Made by a program: the position numbers and the translations under genes. A DNA stretch of 8,282 bases from Candidatus Thorarchaeota archaeon. GTDB taxonomy: Archaea > Asgardarchaeota > Thorarchaeia > Thorarchaeales > Thorarchaeaceae. Position 1 is the first letter of the stretch; each line of letters begins with the position of its first letter. Below, piece by piece: positions 5,308 to 8,282 of the stretch. Location of the stretch: the NCBI GenBank assembly GCA_013138615.1, contig WTCK01000258.1, forward strand, positions 1-8,282. The letters are read 5' to 3'. The notes below the pieces were generated by a model. The model had not been told where the DNA came from. It searched no databases and worked only from the letters and a program-made list of their open reading frames with translations.

Positions 5308-5868
5308 TACTATCGACTTGACCTCTTCGCCTTTCCTCTTCTTGAGGACATAGATGCCGTCCAGGAATACACGCCTGTCCTTGTGACGGATCTTTGTAGC
5401 GAGTTGTATGTTCGCGGCAGTTTGCGACACGTGTTCGATATTGATGCCGCTGATTGTTACATCATCTTCTCCGGTCTTTATCTCAACATCACCTATGACG
5501 CGTGCTTTGCGAACTCCACGTTCTCCGATGAAATTCTTAATCATGACCTCTTTGCCCTTCACCTCGACGGTTATGGGGAAGTGACTGTACACGATTTTCA
5601 TCTGGTATTCATAGCCATGCTGTACACCTGTGAACATGTTACGCACGTGAGCAATAGCTGTACCGACAAGAGCCCGGGTGCTCTTGCGCGACCTCATGGT
5701 GGATACTACCAATTCATTGTCCTTAATGACGATGCTCGTCTGAGGTTCCGGAAATGTCCGTTCAAGCGTTCCGAGCGGCCCCGTCACTGTGACAGTTTTG
5801 TCTTCCAGATTGACCTGACAGACACTGGGGATTTCAATACGCTGCACATAGCCTGGTTTAGCTGACAT
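5305..5868 (-). CDS. rpl6: Large subunit ribosomal protein L6 (uL6)
   Basis: L6 binds 23S rRNA near the sarcin-ricin loop and the factor-binding site of the 50S subunit. The 187 aa product has normal archaeal length and consists of the two repeated L6 domains, about 10-85 and 90-175. Recognisable strings are G-P-L-G-T-L-E-R-T-F (30-39), V-Y-S-H-F-P-I-T-V (93-101), N-F-I-G-E-R-G-V-R (112-120), the conserved V-S-Q-T-A-A-N-I-Q (147-155) and D-G-I-Y-V (170-174). The start M-S-A-K-P-G follows a TGAGGTG Shine-Dalgarno. The stop TAG forms part of the next Shine-Dalgarno, 8 nt before L32e. Confidence 0.97.
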   Translation of the reverse strand: MSAKPGYVQRIEIPSVCQVNLEDKTVTVTGPLGTLERTFPEPQTSIVIKDNELVVSTMRSRKSTRALVGTAIAHVRNMFTGVQHGYEYQMKIVYSHFPITVEVKGKEVMIKNFIGERGVRKARVIGDVEIKTGEDDVTISGINIEHVSQTAANIQLATKIRHKDRRVFLDGIYVLKKRKGEEVKSIV

Positions 5869-5876
5869 CTTCGTTT

Positions 5877-5883
5877 CACCTCA
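5877..5883 (-). promoter_or_regulatory. Stop-embedded Shine-Dalgarno, S8 to L6 (TGAGGTG)
   Basis: The S8 stop TGA is the start of TGAGGTG, followed by an 8 nt spacer and the L6 ATG. It is the same heptamer as at the L5/S14 and L30/Hsp20 junctions. Confidence 0.75.
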
Positions 5884-6273
5884 GAATACGTAAGCAAGCA
5901 ATCGTCCGCCAATTCCTTCCTTCTTGGCGTCCTCATGAGTCATAACACCGTTAGGTGTGGTCACAATCAGTATTCCATAATTGAATGCTGGCAGGAAGCG
6001 TTTCTCATATTTCTCGAAGCCATCACGCTTCACAGGGTATCGCGGCTTGATTACTCCGCACTTATTGGTTCGCCCCATGAGCTGGATTCTGAATCTGCCC
6101 GCCTTGCCGTCATCAATGCGCTCGAATTCGCCGACGTAGCCCCTTGATTGCATAACCTGCAATACTCTTTCTATCAGACTGGAGGCTGGTGCAACAACGA
6201 CCTCCGGTTTCCCGACTAGCTCGCTGTTGTATATGCTTGACATAGCATCAGCGAGTGGATCTAGTAGTGTCAT
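5881..6273 (-). CDS. rps8: Small subunit ribosomal protein S8 (uS8)
   Basis: S8 is a primary 16S rRNA-binding protein of the 30S platform. In bacteria it also represses the spc operon by binding its own mRNA; whether that holds in archaea is not shown here. The 130 aa product is exactly the common archaeal length. The N-terminus M-T-L-L-D-P-L-A-D-A-M-S-S-I-Y-N is the family's conserved opening (usually D-P-L-A-N-A-x-S-x-I-x-N). The C-terminal half carries F-N-Y-G-I-L-I-V-T-T (96-105), T-P-N-G-V-M-T-H-E-D-A and G-I-G-G-R-L-L-A-Y-V-F at the very end, diagnostic of archaeal S8/eukaryotic S15a. The start is unambiguous, with AGGAGGT upstream. Confidence 0.97.
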   Translation of the reverse strand: MTLLDPLADAMSSIYNSELVGKPEVVVAPASSLIERVLQVMQSRGYVGEFERIDDGKAGRFRIQLMGRTNKCGVIKPRYPVKRDGFEKYEKRFLPAFNYGILIVTTPNGVMTHEDAKKEGIGGRLLAYVF

Positions 6274-6283
6274 TTCTTTACGG

Positions 6284-6291
6284 ACCTCCTA
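6284..6291 (-). promoter_or_regulatory. Stop-embedded Shine-Dalgarno, S14 to S8 (TAGGAGGT)
   Basis: The S14 stop TAG runs into AGGAGGT, the longest anti-Shine-Dalgarno match in the window. It lies 10 nt upstream of the S8 ATG. Confidence 0.8.
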
Positions 6292-6462
6292 ACTATACTT
6301 GCGGAATCCCAGCTTGACCGCTGTTTCCCTGAAACAGCGTCGGCACATGTTCAGACCGTACCGGCGGATTATGGCCCTGTGAGTACCACATCGGGTGCAG
6401 GTCCTGCTTCCTTTGCCCATCTTCTTGCGTTGTCTTCCTCGCTCTTTCTTTGTACTCATCAT
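6289..6462 (-). CDS. rps14: Small subunit ribosomal protein S14, zinc-binding type (uS14)
   Basis: This short gene (57 codons plus TAG) encodes the zinc-ribbon form of S14, a 30S head protein assembled late with S3 and S10. After a basic N-terminus come two CxxC pairs, C22/C25 and C40/C43, expected to hold one zinc ion. The family string I-R-R-Y-G-L-N-M-C-R-R-C-F-R-E (32-46) and the end L-G-F-R-K-Y-S (51-57) are diagnostic. It is easily missed because a longer reading frame (6293-6520) runs in another frame over the same bases and gives a meaningless protein. Two adjacent ATG codons open it; the second (6457-6459) has the spacing of its neighbours and would give 56 aa starting M-S-T-K. The stop TAG is fused to the S8 Shine-Dalgarno. 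Confidence 0.96.
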   Translation of the reverse strand: MMSTKKERGRQRKKMGKGSRTCTRCGTHRAIIRRYGLNMCRRCFRETAVKLGFRKYS

Positions 6463-6466
6463 GCTT

Positions 6467-6473
6467 CACCTCA
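6467..6473 (-). promoter_or_regulatory. Stop-embedded Shine-Dalgarno, L5 to S14 (TGAGGTG)
   Basis: The L5 stop TGA is the first part of TGAGGTG. The GAGG core is 6 nt from the first and 9 nt from the second of two adjacent ATG codons of S14. Confidence 0.75.
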
Positions 6474-7046
6474 AAATAGATAGGTCCTCTCACGCAGCTT
6501 TTCGAGTATTTCGATTCCAAATTTATTTTTGACGAAGACCATGCTCTCTTCCGGTGTTAGCCTATGTCTGTATGGAATTTTGTTTCTCCGTCTGCGCCTT
6601 CGCTTCACTCTGAAGCCAGGACGCTCGACGCAGACAGTGATGTTCATACCTTGAATGCCCAACTGAGGGTCGTACTTCACTCCCGGTATGTCGATGTGCT
6701 CCCCGATTCCAAATGCAAAATTACCATCTAAGTCCCAATTCTTAATCAGGAGTACATTCTCCTTGGCCTTGAGCGCCTTGATTAGGAACTCCTCTGCTTT
6801 TTTGTGTCTCAGAGTGACTCTTACAGCAATTGCTTCATTCTTCCTGATACCAAACTCTCTAACCGTCTGGCGAGCCCTGGACTGAACTGGAGTCTGATCA
6901 GTCAGTTGTTCCAGTATCGTGGATGCCTTGCTCAGTGTTTCTCCACCACCAGAGCAGATGTCCACTACAACCTTCGAGATAAGCGGCTCACGCATCGGGC
7001 ATGCCGTCCATTCATCGACATAGATCTGTTCATTCGAAGCACTCAT
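6471..7046 (-). CDS. rpl5: Large subunit ribosomal protein L5 (uL5)
   Basis: L5 forms part of the 50S central protuberance, binds 5S rRNA together with L18, and contacts P-site tRNA. The 191 aa product has the normal archaeal length. Supporting strings are the glycine-rich turn S-G-G-G-E (32-36; commonly N-I-G-V-G in relatives), L-T-D-Q-T-P-V-x-S-R-A-R-x-T-V-R-E-F-G-I-R (48-68), F-G-I-G-E-H-I-D-I-P-G-V-K-Y-D-P (112-127), and R-P-G-F-R-V-K-R-R (142-150), which starts an uninterrupted run of basic residues to about 154. The gene overlaps S4e by one base (TAATG). GGAGG at 7056-7060, in the end of S4e, lies 9 nt before the ATG. The TGA stop lies within the S14 Shine-Dalgarno. Confidence 0.97.
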   Translation of the reverse strand: MSASNEQIYVDEWTACPMREPLISKVVVDICSGGGETLSKASTILEQLTDQTPVQSRARQTVREFGIRKNEAIAVRVTLRHKKAEEFLIKALKAKENVLLIKNWDLDGNFAFGIGEHIDIPGVKYDPQLGIQGMNITVCVERPGFRVKRRRRRRNKIPYRHRLTPEESMVFVKNKFGIEILEKLRERTYLF

Positions 7047-7798
7047 TATTCAGATCCTCCTGCAGAACTGAGACTAACTTCTGGTTTCTTGGCGCCAACA
7101 ACGAACACGTATTCCAGAGCCGTCTGGACTCTGTTCCCATCTGGATCCTCTAGTGTTACTGTGCTTGCGTGAGGACCTAACCGCCTTTCAATCGCAGTAA
7201 TCTTGCCCTCAATCCCAACGTTCTTTCCTTGGGTAACTATGGCGTAAGCACCGTTATCGAGGGATATCGAAGATATGATATTCTGGTCCGGAATGGATAT
7301 CTTCAGAGTGTCCAAAGGTTTGTAATCTGATGGCTTTGCCCCTTCTGGAAACACAATGTTGCGGCCATCATGCAATGCTATTTGGAGTTTCCCACCAGGA
7401 ATCATTGTCTTGCTCTCGACCCTGCAGAGTTTGACACTCTTTTCCTTCTCGGAAATCTCTACAAGACGGAATCCACCTCGTCGCTTGGGAAGAAGTCTGA
7501 AACGTTCATCTGATGATTTAATCTCGACTACATCCATCAGACCGATTGGATACCCCGGATCTTTCCGTACTCGACCATCAACCAACACTTGACCATCGGA
7601 GAGTATCGTCTTTACCTCGCGCATGTTCTCTGCATGGCCTAGCATCTCTCGTAGCAAAACTGCCAGTGTTAGGCACCGCTCCTTGGAGTGTGGACCTGCG
7701 GTTGGCTTAGTCGTAAACTTGGCCACCTTCCTCTTGATGGGCCAATGTCTTGGTGCAGGTAGGCGTTTCAGGTGCTTCTTCTGGCCTCTTCTTGTCAT
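7046..7798 (-). CDS. rps4e: Small subunit ribosomal protein S4e (eS4)
   Basis: S4e is a 30S protein found in archaea and eukaryotes, so it fixes the domain of life of this window. The 250 aa product is slightly longer than most archaeal forms because of a short tail after about residue 240. Order of parts: a basic N-terminus with the R-G-x-K-K-H-L-K-R-L-x-A-P family signature (4-16), an S4-type RNA-binding region at about 42-93 with V-L-V-D-G-x-V-R-x-D, a central S4e region with G-K-L-Q-I-A-L-H-D-G-R-N (136-147), and a KOW-like segment with N-V-G-I-E-G-K-I (193-200). The start is ATG immediately after the L24 TAG. GGAG at 7808-7811, inside the L24 3' end, is a usable Shine-Dalgarno. The TAA stop shares one base with the L5 ATG. 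Confidence 0.97.
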   Translation of the reverse strand: MTRRGQKKHLKRLPAPRHWPIKRKVAKFTTKPTAGPHSKERCLTLAVLLREMLGHAENMREVKTILSDGQVLVDGRVRKDPGYPIGLMDVVEIKSSDERFRLLPKRRGGFRLVEISEKEKSVKLCRVESKTMIPGGKLQIALHDGRNIVFPEGAKPSDYKPLDTLKISIPDQNIISSISLDNGAYAIVTQGKNVGIEGKITAIERRLGPHASTVTLEDPDGNRVQTALEYVFVVGAKKPEVSLSSAGGSE

Positions 7799-8185
7799 CT
7801 ATTCACTCTCCGCGATTTTGGCTACTTTGCTCTCGATGAGTTTTTTCCTTTCATCATCAAGCTCAAGCTGTGTTATCCTTAGGTTGGATGGGTGGAGTGG
7901 AATCTGTACTTCCTTTCCATCCGCCTTTGTGGTCGTTCCGCTCTCTACGTAGACTCGCACATTGCCATAGTCGACCTTGACGACCTTTCCTTCAGTGTCT
8001 CGAAACTGTCCCCTCATTATTCGAACGAGGTCTCCCTTCTTCACGACCATTGAGCGAAAACCGTAATCCTCTTGGAGGAACTCGTCTAGTCTACATCTCA
8101 ACAATCGTTTGCGGGTATGCAGGGGTGACTTGTAGATGCGTTTCCGTTGCTTGCGTGGGGATTTGGAACTCGGCTTCTTTGTCAT
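7799..8185 (-). CDS. rpl24: Large subunit ribosomal protein L24 (uL24)
   Basis: L24 is an early-assembly protein of the 50S subunit that binds near the 5' end of 23S rRNA. The product is 128 aa, usual for archaeal L24. Residues 1-35 are strongly basic and include the family's R-K-x-x-Y-x-S-P-L-H-x-R-K string (about 15-27). A KOW motif follows at about 48-75 (V-V-K-K-G-D-L-V-R-I-x-R-G-x-F-R-D-x-E-G-K-V), then the I-P-L-H-P-S-N-L segment at 95-102 that is typical of archaeal and eukaryotic L24/L26. The C-terminal 20 residues are charged. The ATG is preceded by GAGGT at 8 nt. The TAG stop abuts the S4e ATG with no spacer, so S4e translation is probably coupled to L24. Confidence 0.97.
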   Translation of the reverse strand: MTKKPSSKSPRKQRKRIYKSPLHTRKRLLRCRLDEFLQEDYGFRSMVVKKGDLVRIMRGQFRDTEGKVVKVDYGNVRVYVESGTTTKADGKEVQIPLHPSNLRITQLELDDERKKLIESKVAKIAESE

Positions 8186-8193
8186 CAGTTTCT

Positions 8194-8199
8194 ACCTCA
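8194..8199 (-). promoter_or_regulatory. Stop-embedded Shine-Dalgarno, L14 to L24 (TGAGGT)
   Basis: The L14 stop TGA supplies the first bases of GAGGT, which pairs with the 16S rRNA 3' end. It sits 8 nt upstream of the L24 ATG. A ribosome terminating on L14 would cover this site, suggesting coupling. Confidence 0.75.
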
Positions 8200-8282
8200 C
8201 ACTATCTTCGAAGCGATGGCAGCAACTCTGGGCCACTTCAGAGTGACCTCTCTCGCCATTGGTCCTCGGAGTTCTGAGCCTT
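8197..8282 (-). CDS. rpl14: Large subunit ribosomal protein L14 (uL14), 3' end only
   Basis: Only the last 27 codons and the TGA stop are present; the 5' part lies beyond the window. The readable residues run GSELRGPMAREVTLKWPRVA and end in AIASKIV. This matches the C-terminus of archaeal L14, which typically reads G-S-x-x-x-G-P-x-A-R/K-E followed by W-P-R-x-A and a short hydrophobic end. L14 is a 50S protein at the subunit interface, contacting the small subunit and neighbouring L19-type proteins. Position also supports the call: L14 directly precedes L24 and S4e in archaeal spc operons. The stop codon is part of the next gene's Shine-Dalgarno. The piece is too short for any comment on the protein as a whole. 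Confidence 0.9.
   Translation of the reverse strand, partial: GSELRGPMAREVTLKWPRVAAIASKIV

Noticed and set aside
4725..5321. 198-codon plus-strand open frame opposite L32e
   Set aside because: It is the antisense of the lysine-rich L32e linker, giving a phenylalanine/leucine-rich low-complexity product; it has no recognisable domain, and L32e is certain on the other strand.
5248..5865. 205-codon plus-strand open frame opposite L6
   Set aside because: It mirrors L6 almost exactly and the translation resembles no family I know. The minus-strand L6 is clear, so this is a shadow.

Overview
This window is the 3' two-thirds of an archaeal ribosomal protein operon of the spc type, lying entirely on the minus strand. 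Read from right to left the order is L14 (3' end only), L24, S4e, L5, S14, S8, L6, L32e, L19e, L18, S5, L30, a small heat shock (Hsp20) protein, L15 and SecY (5' part only). The presence of S4e, L32e and L19e, and this gene order, are specific to Archaea. Base composition looks balanced, with no strong AT or GC bias. SecY carries stretches that resemble crenarchaeal SecY and eukaryotic Sec61-alpha more than classical euryarchaeal SecY. I therefore lean towards an Asgard-type (or TACK-type) archaeon, with low to moderate confidence; the helix-hairpin-helix extension on L32e is best known to me from haloarchaea and Thermoplasmata-like groups, so the lineage is open.

Layout. From 8282 to 1114 the coding sequence is almost gapless. 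Junctions are 11 nt (L14/L24), 0 nt (L24/S4e, TAGATG), 1-nt overlap (S4e/L5, TAATG), 8 nt (L5/S14), 15 nt (S14/S8), 12 nt (S8/L6), 8 nt (L6/L32e), 2 nt (L32e/L19e), 1-nt overlap (L19e/L18), 10 nt (L18/S5), 4-nt overlap (S5/L30, ATGA), 10 nt (L30/Hsp20), and 14 nt (Hsp20/L15). The only real gap is 139 nt between L15 and secY, where a TTTAAA element and a Shine-Dalgarno-led TTG start suggest that secY has its own promoter. No tRNA, rRNA, CRISPR array, insertion sequence or tandem repeat array was seen.

Together the genes build both ribosomal subunits (S4e, S5, S8, S14 in 30S; L5, L6, L14, L15, L18, L19e, L24, L30, L32e in 50S) and the pore subunit of the protein-conducting channel that docks on the 50S exit tunnel. 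The standout feature is a complete Hsp20-family gene inserted, in frame with the operon's translational architecture, between L30 and L15. Other points of interest are a helix-hairpin-helix domain plus lysine-rich linker fused to L32e, a histone-H1-like lysine/alanine/proline tail on L18, stop codons built into the next gene's Shine-Dalgarno (TGAGGTG or TAGGAGG) at about half the junctions, and tandem ATGATG starts at four genes.
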